The notes: generated by a model not told the origin, from the letters alone. 64,000 bases of DNA from Pseudoduganella flava (GCF_007830495.1 NZ_VLKW01000001.1:806001-870000); one strand, 5' to 3'. Shown: positions 17,840 through 26,228, counted from the stretch's first letter. Numbers and translations: made by a program.

Positions 17840-20686
17840 GTGACTGCGTTGCGTTGGATGTTGCTGGTGCTGCTGCTCCAGCTGGGAACCCGTGCGCAGG
17901 CGCTGGGCAAGCCACCGTTCGTCGCGTTCGAGCGGGGCGGTCTTGATGCCGTCGAGCTGGTGGCCAAAGGCCGGGCCGCGCCGATCTATGTGGACGGCAA
18001 CGACCACGCGGGCGTGCTGCGCGCCGCCGGCGACCTGCAGGCGGACGTGGCGCGGGTCAGCGGCACGAAGCCGGCGCTGCTGAAGAACGCGCCGCTCGGC
18101 ATCGACGTCGTCATCGTCGGCACGCTGGGCAAGAGCGCGCTGATCGACGGCCTCGCGCAGGCGGGCATGCTGGACGTGGCGGCGCTGCGCGGCAAGTGGG
18201 AAGGTTACCTGATCCGCACGGTGACGAACCCGCTGCCGGGCGTGCAGCGCGCGCTCGTGATTGCCGGCAGCGACAAGCGCGGCACGATCTACGGCATCTA
18301 CGAGCTCTCCGAACAGATCGGCGTATCGCCGTGGTACTGGTGGGCCGACGTGCCGCCGGCGCGGCACAAGGCGATCTATGCGAACGCCGGCACGGCGGTG
18401 GCCGATGCACCGGTGGTGCAGTACCGCGGCATCTTCCTGAACGACGAGGCGCCCGCGTTGACGGGCTGGGCGAAGGAGCGCTACGGCGGCTACAACCACC
18501 GGTTCTACACGAAGGTGTTCGAACTGATCCTGCGCCTGCGCGGCAATTACCTGTGGCCGGCGATGTGGGACGCGGCATTCTTCAACGACGACCCGGAGAA
18601 TGGCCGGCTGGCCGACGAATACGGCATCGTGATGGGCACGTCGCACCACGAGCCGATGATGCGGGCGCACAAGGAATGGGCCCGCTACGGCAAGGGGCCG
18701 TGGGACTACCACCGCAACGAGGGCGTGCTGAAGGACTTCTGGCGCGCCGGGATCGAGAAGACGCAGGGCTTCGAGAAGATCGTCACGCTGGGCATGCGCG
18801 GCGACGGCGACGAGCCGATGTCGCGTGACGCCAACGTGGCGCTGCTGGAAAAGATCGTCAAGGATCAACGGGAGATCATCGCGCGGCAGATCAACCCGGA
18901 CATGAAGCAGGTGCCGCAGCTGTGGGCCCTGTACAAGGAAGTGCAGGAGTATTACGAGCAGGGCATGCGCGTGCCGGACGACGTGCTGCTGCTGTGGTGC
19001 GACGACAACTGGGGCAATATCCGCCGGCTGCCGACGCCCGAGGAACGCAAGCGCTCCGGCGGCGCCGGCATCTACTACCACTTCGATTACGTGGGCGGCC
19101 CGCGCAACTACAAGTGGATCAACGTGACGCCGCTGCCGAAGGTGTGGGAGCAGATGCACCTGGCGTGGCAGTACGATGCGACGCAGCTGTGGATCGTCAA
19201 CGTGGGCGACCTGAAGCCGATGGAGGTGCCGATCGAGTTCTTCCTGTCGTATGCCTGGAACCCGGCCGCGTGGCCGGCCGACCGCCTGCAGGAATACCTG
19301 CGCCTGTGGGCCACCCGCGAGTTCGGCGCGCGCGATGCGCCCGAGATCGCGGACATCGTCGCGAAATATGCCAAGTACAACGGCCGCCGCCGGCCGGAGA
19401 TGCTGGCGCCGGACACCTACAGCCTCGTCAACTACGACGAAGCGGCCCGCGTGGTGGCGGACTACCGCGCGCTGGAGGCGCGCGCCGAACGGCTGTACGC
19501 GGCGCAGCCGAAGGAGCGGCGCGACGCGTTCTTCCAGCTGGTGCTGCACCCGGTGAAGGCGGCAGCCATCGTCAACGACCTGTATGCGACGGTGGGCATG
19601 AACCGGCTGTATGCGCAGCAGGGGCGCACCGCGACGAACGACATGGCGGCGCGGGCCCGCAAGCTGTTCGCGGACGATGCCGCGCTGACGCGGCGCTATC
19701 ACACGATGGGCGGCGGCAAGTGGAACCACATGATGGCGCAGACGCACCTGGGCTATACGTACTGGCAGCAACCGCCGCGCAACGTGATGCCGGCCGTGTC
19801 CGAGGTGCAGGTGCCGCCGGCCGGGGAGCTGGGCGTGGCGGTCGAAGGCAGCGCCGGCGCGTGGCCGGAAGCGCGCGACCTGAAGCTGCCGGCGCTGGAC
19901 GTGTTCGAACGCCGGCCGCGCCACGTGGAGCTGTTCAACCGGGGCGGCAAGCCGGTGCCGTTCACGGTACGGACCAGCGATCCGTGGCTCTTGATCGACA
20001 AGCCGTCAGGCACCGTCGACAAGGTGCAGCGCATCGCCGTCGATGCGCGCTGGGACGAGGTGCCGGCCGGCGTCACGACGGCGCAGCTGCTCGTCACAGG
20101 CCCGAACGGCACGGCGAAGATCGACGTGCCGCTGCACAAGCCGGCCGACGCGGCCCGGGTGCGCGGCTTCGTCGAGACGGGCGGCGTCGTGGCGATGGAG
20201 GCGGAGCACTATGCGCGCGCCGTCGCGGCACCGGGCCGGGAATGGCTCAACGTGCCGGATCACGGCCGCACGCTGTCGGGCATGACGACGTTGCCGGTCG
20301 ATGCGCCGGCGCTGTCCCCGCAGGACGGCATGCGCCTCGAGTATGACGTGCACCTGTTCAGCCGCGGCGACGTGAAGGTGCACGTGACGGTGGCGCCGAC
20401 CTTGAAGTTCCAGCCGGGGCAGGGCTTGCGCTACGCGGTGGCGCTGGACGACGGCGCGCCGCAGGTCGTCAACCTGCATGCCGACGGGTCGGAAAAATGG
20501 TGGGAGAAGATCGTTGCCGACGGCGCCGCCGTGTTCACGACCGGGCATGCCGTCGACAAGCCGGGTGCGCACGTGCTGAAGGTATGGGCGCTCGACCCGG
20601 GCGTGGTGCTGCAGAAAATCGTCGTCGATGCGGGCGGCATGAAGGCCAGCTACCTGGGGCCGCCGGAAAGTCCGCGGGTCAGGTAG
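17840..20686 (+). CDS. secreted GH115 xylan alpha-1,2-glucuronidase
   Basis: A 948-residue enzyme of the GH115 family, which removes (4-O-methyl)glucuronic acid from internal positions of polymeric xylan. The N-terminus is a signal peptide (WMLLVLLLQLGTRAQA). Recognisable family blocks include YRGIFLNDEAPALTGWA, RLRGNYLWPAMWD, GTSHHEPMMR, GMRGDGDEPM, WCDDNWGNIRRLP and YYHFDYVGGPRNYKW. Length is typical (about 850-1000). The start is GTG 17840, directly after the GH43 stop (TGAGTG), implying coupling. GH115 acts on long chains while the GH67 enzyme further along acts on chain ends, so the locus has both debranching modes. The C-terminal 130 residues are a separate beta-rich domain. Confidence 0.92.
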   Translation: MTALRWMLLVLLLQLGTRAQALGKPPFVAFERGGLDAVELVAKGRAAPIYVDGNDHAGVLRAAGDLQADVARVSGTKPALLKNAPLGIDVVIVGTLGKSALIDGLAQAGMLDVAALRGKWEGYLIRTVTNPLPGVQRALVIAGSDKRGTIYGIYELSEQIGVSPWYWWADVPPARHKAIYANAGTAVADAPVVQYRGIFLNDEAPALTGWAKERYGGYNHRFYTKVFELILRLRGNYLWPAMWDAAFFNDDPENGRLADEYGIVMGTSHHEPMMRAHKEWARYGKGPWDYHRNEGVLKDFWRAGIEKTQGFEKIVTLGMRGDGDEPMSRDANVALLEKIVKDQREIIARQINPDMKQVPQLWALYKEVQEYYEQGMRVPDDVLLLWCDDNWGNIRRLPTPEERKRSGGAGIYYHFDYVGGPRNYKWINVTPLPKVWEQMHLAWQYDATQLWIVNVGDLKPMEVPIEFFLSYAWNPAAWPADRLQEYLRLWATREFGARDAPEIADIVAKYAKYNGRRRPEMLAPDTYSLVNYDEAARVVADYRALEARAERLYAAQPKERRDAFFQLVLHPVKAAAIVNDLYATVGMNRLYAQQGRTATNDMAARARKLFADDAALTRRYHTMGGGKWNHMMAQTHLGYTYWQQPPRNVMPAVSEVQVPPAGELGVAVEGSAGAWPEARDLKLPALDVFERRPRHVELFNRGGKPVPFTVRTSDPWLLIDKPSGTVDKVQRIAVDARWDEVPAGVTTAQLLVTGPNGTAKIDVPLHKPADAARVRGFVETGGVVAMEAEHYARAVAAPGREWLNVPDHGRTLSGMTTLPVDAPALSPQDGMRLEYDVHLFSRGDVKVHVTVAPTLKFQPGQGLRYAVALDDGAPQVVNLHADGSEKWWEKIVADGAAVFTTGHAVDKPGAHVLKVWALDPGVVLQKIVVDAGGMKASYLGPPESPRVR

Positions 20687-21293
20687 CTCCGGGTTGCGGT
20701 GCATGGCGCGCCGCACCGCAGCAGTGCGTCGGCTTCGGCAAGTCGATGCCGACAAGCTTCCACTGCGCGAAGCCGGTGCGCTCCAGCACATAGCCCATGC
20801 TCGAGCCACTGCCTTCGTCGTGCCTGAGCACGACGAGCCGGTTCACGCCGGCGCGCTCGAACAGCCATTTCTCGTCGACGTCGTCTCCGTCCTCTTCCGC
20901 CTGGACCGGCGGGGCGGACCTGTCGTCCTCGACGTTCTTCGTCTTCCCTACACGCACGGCGTAGGCAAGGTACTCCGGCGTGATCATCACGTCGACGAGC
21001 TTGTCGGTCATCAGGCTCCCCAGCATCGCGCCGAACGCGGCACCCGCCTCGGCAACGCCGTTGCCACCCGCGCCGAGGTCGCGCAGGCTGTCCGTCATCA
21101 TCGCGTTCAGCTGCACCTTCAGGTCCGCCCGTACCTTGGGGAAGTCCACGTGTTCCGCAAGCGCCGCCACGTCACCCCGCCGCGCCGCGTCGCGCAGCGC
21201 GTGGAATGCGAGGTAAGGCGAAAAGTACCAGTACGCGGCCAGCAGCAACAGCAGCACGGGAACGACTTTGACGAGGGTGCGTTGGTTCAGCAT
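20679..21293 (-). CDS. DUF2939-type membrane-anchored protein
   Basis: A 204-residue protein with one N-terminal membrane segment (VVPVLLLLLAAYWYFSPYLAF, about residues 9-28), followed by FHALRDAARRGDVAALAEHVDFPKVR, which is the pattern of DUF2939. The rest is a soluble, probably periplasmic domain with an acidic patch (QAEEDGDDVDEK). ATG 21293 is preferred because it puts the hydrophobic segment at the N-terminus; an in-frame start 21 codons upstream is less likely. It converges on and overlaps the GH115 gene by 8 bases. No function is known for the family and the neighbours do not suggest one. Confidence 0.72.
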   Translation of the reverse strand: MLNQRTLVKVVPVLLLLLAAYWYFSPYLAFHALRDAARRGDVAALAEHVDFPKVRADLKVQLNAMMTDSLRDLGAGGNGVAEAGAAFGAMLGSLMTDKLVDVMITPEYLAYAVRVGKTKNVEDDRSAPPVQAEEDGDDVDEKWLFERAGVNRLVVLRHDEGSGSSMGYVLERTGFAQWKLVGIDLPKPTHCCGAARHAPQPGAT

Positions 21294-21404
21294 GAAGCGT
21301 TTTCTTGTCGGGTTATCGGGCTGGGAACTATAACCGCTGGCGGCCGGCCGGGCCATGCCTTCGTATCCATGGCGGCTGCATGCGTAAAACAGTTTATCTT
21401 GATA

Positions 21405-21410
21405 TATAAT
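21405..21410 (+). promoter_or_regulatory. -10 element of the ArsR/YeeE operon promoter
   Basis: A perfect TATAAT in an AT-rich stretch 29 bases before the regulator ATG, within the 145-bp gap to the divergent DUF2939 gene. The -35 is weak, which would leave room for regulator control. Confidence 0.55.
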
Positions 21411-21438
21411 GTTTCGAACTTAAGTGTACGGACAATCG

Positions 21439-21765
21439 ATGGACCAACACCGCAATCTCGACCTGGCTGCCATGCAGGCCGCGGCGGCGCAGGCATGCGG
21501 CCTGCTCAAAACGCTCGCCAACCCGGACCGCCTGCTGTTGCTGTGCCAGCTGACGCAGGGGGAATACTGCGTCAGCGACCTGGCGGCGCAGCTGGGCATC
21601 GGCCAGCCGACGCTGTCGCAGCAACTGGGCGTGCTGCGCAACGAAGGGCTCGTCGCCACGCGGCGCGACGGCAAGCAGATTTACTACCGGCTCGCCAGCG
21701 ACGACGCGGCCGCGGTGATGCAGGTACTGTATGCGCGCTTCTGCGCGCCGGGGAGGGAGCGATGA
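21439..21765 (+). CDS. ArsR-family persulfide-sensing repressor (BigR/SqrR-like)
   Basis: A 108-residue winged-helix regulator. The recognition region is VSDLAAQLGIGQPTLSQQLGVLRNEGLV and the wing follows as RRDGKQIYYRL. Cys36 in LLLLCQLTQG and Cys102 in ARFCAPG are 66 residues apart, the same separation as the Cys41/Cys107 pair described for SqrR and the Cys42/Cys108 pair of BigR, which form a disulfide or polysulfide link in response to reactive sulfur. Two more cysteines (20, 44) are present. ATG 21439 is used instead of the in-frame GTG 21424. It overlaps the first YeeE gene by 4 bases, so it probably controls its own operon. Confidence 0.83.
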   Translation: MDQHRNLDLAAMQAAAAQACGLLKTLANPDRLLLLCQLTQGEYCVSDLAAQLGIGQPTLSQQLGVLRNEGLVATRRDGKQIYYRLASDDAAAVMQVLYARFCAPGRER

Positions 21766-22193
21766 CGATCGACTGGATGCATTTCACGCCCATCGCGGGC
21801 TTGCTGGGCGGGTTGTTGATCGGTGCGGCGGCCGCCTTGTTCGTGCTGTTCAACGGCCGGATTGCCGGCATCAGCGGCATCGCCGGCGGCTTGCTGCGTC
21901 CCGCGCGCGGCGATGTCGGCTGGCGCGTGGCGTTCCTGGTCGGCCTCATCGCCGCACCGCTGCTGTATCGCCTGGCGGCGCCACTGCCGCCGGTGCAGAT
22001 CGATGCAGGCACCGGGACGCTGATCGTCGCGGGCCTGCTGGTGGGGATCGGCACGCGCTATGGCTCCGGCTGCACCAGCGGGCATGGCGTGTGCGGACTG
22101 TCGCGCCGCTCGCCCCGTTCGCTGGCCGCGACGGCCGCGTTCATGCTGGCCGGCTTCGTTACCGTGTGGGTCGTGCGCCACGTGCTGGCGTGA
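21762..22193 (+). CDS. YeeE/YedE-family sulfur transporter half-protein
   Basis: A 143-residue integral membrane protein with about four hydrophobic segments. It carries the YeeE/YedE motifs FNGRIAGISGIAGG and the conserved cysteine block YGSGCTSGHGVCGLSR. The family imports thiosulfate-like or persulfide sulfur compounds, passing them along conserved cysteines. Full-length YeeE is about twice this size; here the function is split over this gene and the next, as in PmpA/PmpB-type pairs. ATG 21762 overlaps the regulator stop (ATGA). Co-location with a BigR-like sensor supports a role in sulfide or persulfide handling. Confidence 0.85.
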   Translation: MTIDWMHFTPIAGLLGGLLIGAAAALFVLFNGRIAGISGIAGGLLRPARGDVGWRVAFLVGLIAAPLLYRLAAPLPPVQIDAGTGTLIVAGLLVGIGTRYGSGCTSGHGVCGLSRRSPRSLAATAAFMLAGFVTVWVVRHVLA

Positions 22194-22203
22194 GGAGGGT
22201 GTG

Positions 22204-22626
22204 ATGCGTAGTTTTATGGTGAATTTGATGGCGCTGCTGGCGGGCCTGGTGTTCGGCATCGGCCTGATCGTCTCGGGCATGACGGACCCGGCGAAGGTGC
22301 AGGGCTTTCTCGACGTGGCCGGCACGTGGAATCCGACGCTGGCGTTCGTGATGGGCGGCGCCGTGCTGGTCGGCCTGGCGGCTTTCGCGGTGGCGGGCCG
22401 TTGGGAGCGTTCGCTACTGGGCGAGCCGATGCGGCTGCCGACGGCCACGGCCATCGACCGCCGGCTGCTGCTGGGATCGCTGGCGTTCGGCGTCGGCTGG
22501 GGCCTGGCCGGCTACTGCCCCGGCCCCGCGCTGACGTCACTCGCGACGGGCGCCGTCGAGCCGCTGATCTTCACGGCGGCGATGCTGGCGGGGATGGGGG
22601 TGTTCGAGCTGTTGGAGCGGCGCTGA
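22204..22626 (+). CDS. second YeeE/YedE-type half-protein (DUF6691-like)
   Basis: A 140-residue membrane protein with about four hydrophobic segments, pairing with the preceding gene. It has the related motifs FGIGLIVSGMTDPAKVQGFLD and GVGWGLAGYCPGPAL, the latter holding the conserved cysteine. The start is ATG 22204; a GTG immediately before it is also possible, and GAGGAGGG precedes both. Ten bases separate it from the upstream stop. Known pairs of this kind are found next to rhodanese, sulfur dioxygenase or SQR genes; none is present here, so the cassette is minimal. A tandem array of hairpin repeats follows 13 bases after the stop. Confidence 0.83.
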   Translation: MRSFMVNLMALLAGLVFGIGLIVSGMTDPAKVQGFLDVAGTWNPTLAFVMGGAVLVGLAAFAVAGRWERSLLGEPMRLPTATAIDRRLLLGSLAFGVGWGLAGYCPGPALTSLATGAVEPLIFTAAMLAGMGVFELLERR

Positions 22627-22639
22627 ACTCGCTACGGCC

Positions 22640-22795
22640 GAGCTTGTGTCCTTCTGGGGTCAGACCCTAGAGGGACACAAGCTCGGCAGTCAAATGGATG
22701 AGTTCGTGTCCCTGTGGGGTCAGACCCCAGCGGGACACGGGCTCGGCAGTCAAATGGATGAGTTCGTGTACGTCCGTTGCCGGGACACGGACTCA
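22640..22795. repeat. three tandem GAGCTTGTGTCC-arm hairpins, 60-bp period
   Basis: Units start at 22640, 22700 and 22760. Each opens with GAG(C/T)T(T/C)GTGTC or a close variant and closes with its inverse (GGACAC..GCTC). Units 1 and 2 have an inner GGGGTCAGACCC palindrome; unit 3 has lost it. The spacers GGCAGTCAAATGGAT between units 1-2 and 2-3 are identical. Related units occur at 33412-33522 and 39478-39585. Confidence 0.8.
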
Positions 22796-22808
22796 GCGAT
22801 AGCCATTG

Positions 22809-23927
22809 TCACGCCCGCCGCTGCGGCATCGCGCGCAGCGATGCGGCGATCGCGTCGCGCAGCGGTTTGGCGCGCAGCTGGTCGTCCCATGGGCAGCAGC
22901 GCTGCGGCAGCTTGTCCTTGCGGGGGGCCTCGTCCCAGGTCTGCAGCCAGCTGACGTGGTCGGCCATGCCCCACAGCAGGAAGTCCTTCACCTGCGGGTA
23001 CGACAGCGTGACGTCGAGGTAGTCGCGCGCCAGCGCGGCCACGCCGGCGTCGCGGGTCGTGAAGTCGGCCGGCAGCATGCGGTCGTTGACGTCGAATTCC
23101 GTGATCAGCAGGTCGAAGCCCATGCCCGTCACTTCGTCGAGGAAGGCGCGCCAGTCGCGGATCGGGTCGGTCTTCTGCGTGGCGTCATCCCACGAGCCGA
23201 TGTGGCTTTGCAGGCCGACCGCGTGGACGGGCGTGCCCTTGGCCTTCAGTTCGCGCAGCATCTTCAGCACGCCGGCGCGGTGCTTGGCGCTGCCGGCATC
23301 CTCGCGCATGTAATCGTTGTAGACCAGCTGCGCATGCGGCGCCTGCTCATGGGCGACGCGGAACGCGAAGTCGATCTGCTCGATGGCACCCATCCGCTGC
23401 GTGAACGCGTTGCTGCGCAAGTCGCCCGTCTTCGGATCGACCGCCTCGTTGACGACGTCGTAGCTGTAGATGCCGGTGCCGTAGTGCTTGCAGACCGTCG
23501 TGATGTGTTCGCGCAGCAGGCGCTCGGCCTCGCGGCTGCCCTGGCCGAAATCGTGAGACGCGATCCACGCCGGCAGCCATTTTTCCGGCTGCCACACGAG
23601 CGTATGGCCGCGCACCTGCATGCCTTCCTTGCGCGCCCAGGCGAACATCTCGTCCGCGGGCGCGAAGTTCAGCGTGCCTGGCTTCGGCTCCAGTGCCGGC
23701 CATTTCGTCTCGTTTTCGGCGACGATCACATTGCATTCGCGCGCCATCAGCGCGCGGTAGGCCGGGTCCTTGAAGTCGCGGTAGCCCAGCGCGTTCCCGA
23801 AGCGCAGGCCCTTGCGGGCGGCGATCGTCTTCAACGGCTCGGGGTCGGCGGCGAGGGAAAAGGGCAGGGCGGCGGCACAGGCGGTGCCGGCCAGCAGGCG
23901 CAGCATGTCGCGGCGGCTCGTGGTCAT
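22809..23927 (-). CDS. GH10 endo-1,4-beta-xylanase
   Basis: A 372-residue exported xylanase. The N-terminus TTSRRDMLRLLAGTACAAALP has the twin-arginine form of a Tat signal. The barrel has the GH10 catalytic acid/base Glu161 in YDVVNEAVD and the nucleophile Glu277 in LLITEFDVND; WKWPA-type aromatic substrate residues are represented by NETKWPALEP and HTLVWQPEKWLPAW. It cuts the xylan backbone internally and is the enzyme most tolerant of nearby side chains. It starts at ATG 23927, although longer in-frame reading upstream exists. It is divergent from the GH67 gene across a region with two candidate operators, so both are probably induced together. Confidence 0.93.
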   Translation of the reverse strand: MTTSRRDMLRLLAGTACAAALPFSLAADPEPLKTIAARKGLRFGNALGYRDFKDPAYRALMARECNVIVAENETKWPALEPKPGTLNFAPADEMFAWARKEGMQVRGHTLVWQPEKWLPAWIASHDFGQGSREAERLLREHITTVCKHYGTGIYSYDVVNEAVDPKTGDLRSNAFTQRMGAIEQIDFAFRVAHEQAPHAQLVYNDYMREDAGSAKHRAGVLKMLRELKAKGTPVHAVGLQSHIGSWDDATQKTDPIRDWRAFLDEVTGMGFDLLITEFDVNDRMLPADFTTRDAGVAALARDYLDVTLSYPQVKDFLLWGMADHVSWLQTWDEAPRKDKLPQRCCPWDDQLRAKPLRDAIAASLRAMPQRRA

Positions 23928-23973
23928 CGTGTCTCCTGTCGGCGCGGGGCCGTATTGTTGTAGCGTCTGGCAA

Positions 23974-24018
23974 AAGGTTACGCTAACATCCATAACAACG
24001 CAATGAATTGCGCTAACA
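23974..24018. promoter_or_regulatory. two candidate XylR-like operators in the divergent GH10/GH67 promoter
   Basis: AAGGTTACGCTAACA at 23974-23988 and TGAATTGCGCTAACA at 24004-24018 share the ending CGCTAACA; the second differs at one base from the site before gudD. They lie 30 bp apart (same position to same position), close to three helical turns, so two dimers could bind the same face. Confidence 0.65.
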
Positions 24019-24028
24019 ACACGGAGAC

Positions 24029-26197
24029 ATGATGCAAATCTGGAACAGGGCACTGGCCGCACTGGCGCTGGTAGCGGCGGCGGTGCTGGCGAGCGCGGTG
24101 CACGCCGCGCCCGCACACCCCGCGGACGAGGACGGCTACGAACTGTGGCTGCGCTATCGGCCGCTGCCGCAGGCGCACGCGCCACGGTGGAATACTATCG
24201 TGTTCGACGGCGCGCCGTCCGCGACGGTGCGCGCGGCAATCGACGAGCTGCGTCGCGGCGCGCAAGGCATGACGGGCAAGGACCTCGCGCTGGGCACGCG
24301 CGTGACGGATGGCGCGGTCGTGCTGGCGCGCGCCGGCAAGCTGCCGGCTGGTGTCGATGGCGCGGGCCTGGCGGACCTGGGCCGCGAAGGCTATCTGCTC
24401 AAGAGCGCGACGGTGGCCGGCAAGCGGGTGACCGTCATCGCCGCGAACGACGACATCGGCCTGCTGTACGGTGCTTTCGGCCTGCTGCGCGCGGCCAATA
24501 CGGGCAAGCCGCTCGACCGGCTGGACGAACGGTCGGCACCGAAGCTGCAGCTGCGCGTGCTGAACCACTGGGACAACCTGGACCGCAGCGTCGAGCGGGG
24601 CTATGCCGGGCAGTCGATCTGGAACTGGTGGGAGCTGCCGGACGTGCGCGACCGCCGCTATGTCGACTATGCGCGCGCCAACGCTTCGCTGGGTATCAAC
24701 GGCACGGTGCTGAACAACGTCAATTCGAAGCCGGAGATCCTGACGGCGCCGTGGATCGCCAAGGCGGCCGCGCTGGCCGACGTGCTGCGGCCGTACGGCA
24801 TCAAGGTGTACCTGTCGGCGCGCTTCTCGACGCCGCTGGAACTGAAGGAAACGAAGACGGCCGACCCGCTGTCGCCGGAAGTGGCGGCATGGTGGCGCAA
24901 CAAGGCCGACGAGATCTATCGCGCCATCCCCGACTTCGGCGGTTTTCTCGTCAAGGCCAATTCGGAAGGCCAGCCGGGCCCGCAGGACTACCACCGCACG
25001 CACGTGGACGGCGCCAACATGCTGGCCGCCGCGCTGGCGCCGCACAACGGCGTGGTGATGTGGCGCGCGTTCGTCTACGCGGCCGAGAAGCCGGACGACC
25101 GCGCCAAGCAGGCCTATGACGAATTCAAGCCGCTGGACGGCAAGTTCGCCCGGAACGTGCTGGTGCAGGTGAAGAACGGCGCGATCGACTTCCAGCCGCG
25201 CGAGCCGTTCCACCCGCTGTTCGGCGCGATGCCGGCCACGCCGCTGATGATGGAATTCCAGATCACCAAGGAATACCTGGGCTTCGCGATGCACATGGCT
25301 TACCTCGGCCCGCTGTTCGAGGAGACGCTGACGAGCGATACGATGCGCCAACCGGGCGGCCTGACGGTGGCGCAAGTGCTGGAAGACGCGGCGCATGGCA
25401 AGCGGCCGACCGGCATGGCCGGCGTGGCGAACGTCGGCAGCTCGCGCACGTGGAGCGGCTCGCACTTCGACCAGGCCAACTGGTATGCGTACGGGCGGTT
25501 CGCGTGGGACCCGCAGGGCAGCGCCCGCGCGTTTGCCGAGGAGTGGGCGACGCAGACGTTTGCCCGCGATCCAAAGGCAGTGCAGGGCATCGTCGACATG
25601 ATGATGATGTCGCGCGAGGCCGTCGTGAACTACATGACGCCGCTGGGGCTGCATCACCTGATGGACACGGGCCACCATCACGGCCCCGGCCCGTGGGTGG
25701 ACAACCTGGGCCGGCCGGACTGGAACCCCACCTACTACCACAAGGCCGACCGGCAGGGCATCGGCTTCGACCGCACCGCGCGCGGCAGCAATGCGCTGGC
25801 ACAGTACGCGCCGGCGCTGGCGGCCCGCTGGTCCGACCCGCGCACCACGCCGCCCGAGCTGCTGCTGTGGTTCCACCACCTGCCGTGGGATTACGCGATG
25901 CCGTCCGGCCGCACGTTGTGGGCGGAGCTGGTCGGCCATTACGACCGGGGCGTCGCCCAGGCCGAGGAGCTGCGCACGCGTTGGGAGCGGATGAAACCGT
26001 TCGTCGACGCGCGCCGCTACGACGAGGTGCGCGAACGGCTGGACGTGCAGGTGAAGGAGGCGCACTGGTGGCGCGATGCGTCGGTGGCGTACTTCCAGTC
26101 CGTGTCGGGTCTGGCGCTGCCGCCCGGCGCACGGCCGCCGGCGCGTTCGCTGGACGAGTACAAGGCCATCCGCTTCCCGTACGCGCCGGGGCATTGA
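24029..26197 (+). CDS. GH67 alpha-glucuronidase
   Basis: A 722-residue enzyme that releases (4-O-methyl)glucuronic acid from the non-reducing end of xylo-oligosaccharides. A signal peptide (residues 1 to about 26) suggests periplasmic location. The N-terminal domain is followed by the family barrel with LRVLNHWDNLDRSVERGYAG, the catalytic acid Glu313 in KANSEGQPGP, DYHRTHVDGANMLA, and the C-terminal part with MFHHLPWDY-like WFHHLPWDYAMPSG. Length matches AguA enzymes (about 700). Two adjacent ATGs (24029, 24032) follow GGAGAC. Its partner GH115 works on polymer, so this one finishes the short products after GH10. Confidence 0.93.
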   Translation: MMQIWNRALAALALVAAAVLASAVHAAPAHPADEDGYELWLRYRPLPQAHAPRWNTIVFDGAPSATVRAAIDELRRGAQGMTGKDLALGTRVTDGAVVLARAGKLPAGVDGAGLADLGREGYLLKSATVAGKRVTVIAANDDIGLLYGAFGLLRAANTGKPLDRLDERSAPKLQLRVLNHWDNLDRSVERGYAGQSIWNWWELPDVRDRRYVDYARANASLGINGTVLNNVNSKPEILTAPWIAKAAALADVLRPYGIKVYLSARFSTPLELKETKTADPLSPEVAAWWRNKADEIYRAIPDFGGFLVKANSEGQPGPQDYHRTHVDGANMLAAALAPHNGVVMWRAFVYAAEKPDDRAKQAYDEFKPLDGKFARNVLVQVKNGAIDFQPREPFHPLFGAMPATPLMMEFQITKEYLGFAMHMAYLGPLFEETLTSDTMRQPGGLTVAQVLEDAAHGKRPTGMAGVANVGSSRTWSGSHFDQANWYAYGRFAWDPQGSARAFAEEWATQTFARDPKAVQGIVDMMMMSREAVVNYMTPLGLHHLMDTGHHHGPGPWVDNLGRPDWNPTYYHKADRQGIGFDRTARGSNALAQYAPALAARWSDPRTTPPELLLWFHHLPWDYAMPSGRTLWAELVGHYDRGVAQAEELRTRWERMKPFVDARRYDEVRERLDVQVKEAHWWRDASVAYFQSVSGLALPPGARPPARSLDEYKAIRFPYAPGH

Positions 26198-26213
26198 CGG
26201 GGCCGGCGCAGCC

Positions 26214-26228
26214 ATGGGTGCGCTAACA
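26214..26228. promoter_or_regulatory. candidate XylR-like operator upstream of the LacI-family gene
   Basis: ATGGGTGCGCTAACA shares GCGCTAACA with the other sites and lies about 94 bases before the regulator start, in the 124-bp gap after the GH67 gene. It would fit autoregulation. It matches the best site at 10 of 15 positions, so it is weaker evidence. Confidence 0.5.

Noticed and set aside
16046..19924. A 1292-codon open frame on the minus strand opposite the GH43 and GH115 genes
   Set aside because: Its residues are dominated by Arg/His/Val/Leu strings typical of antisense reading in GC-rich coding DNA, with no recognisable motif; the plus-strand genes are certain.
22640..22795. Insertion sequence remnant
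   Set aside because: No transposase fragment or target duplication is visible; only tandem hairpins are present.
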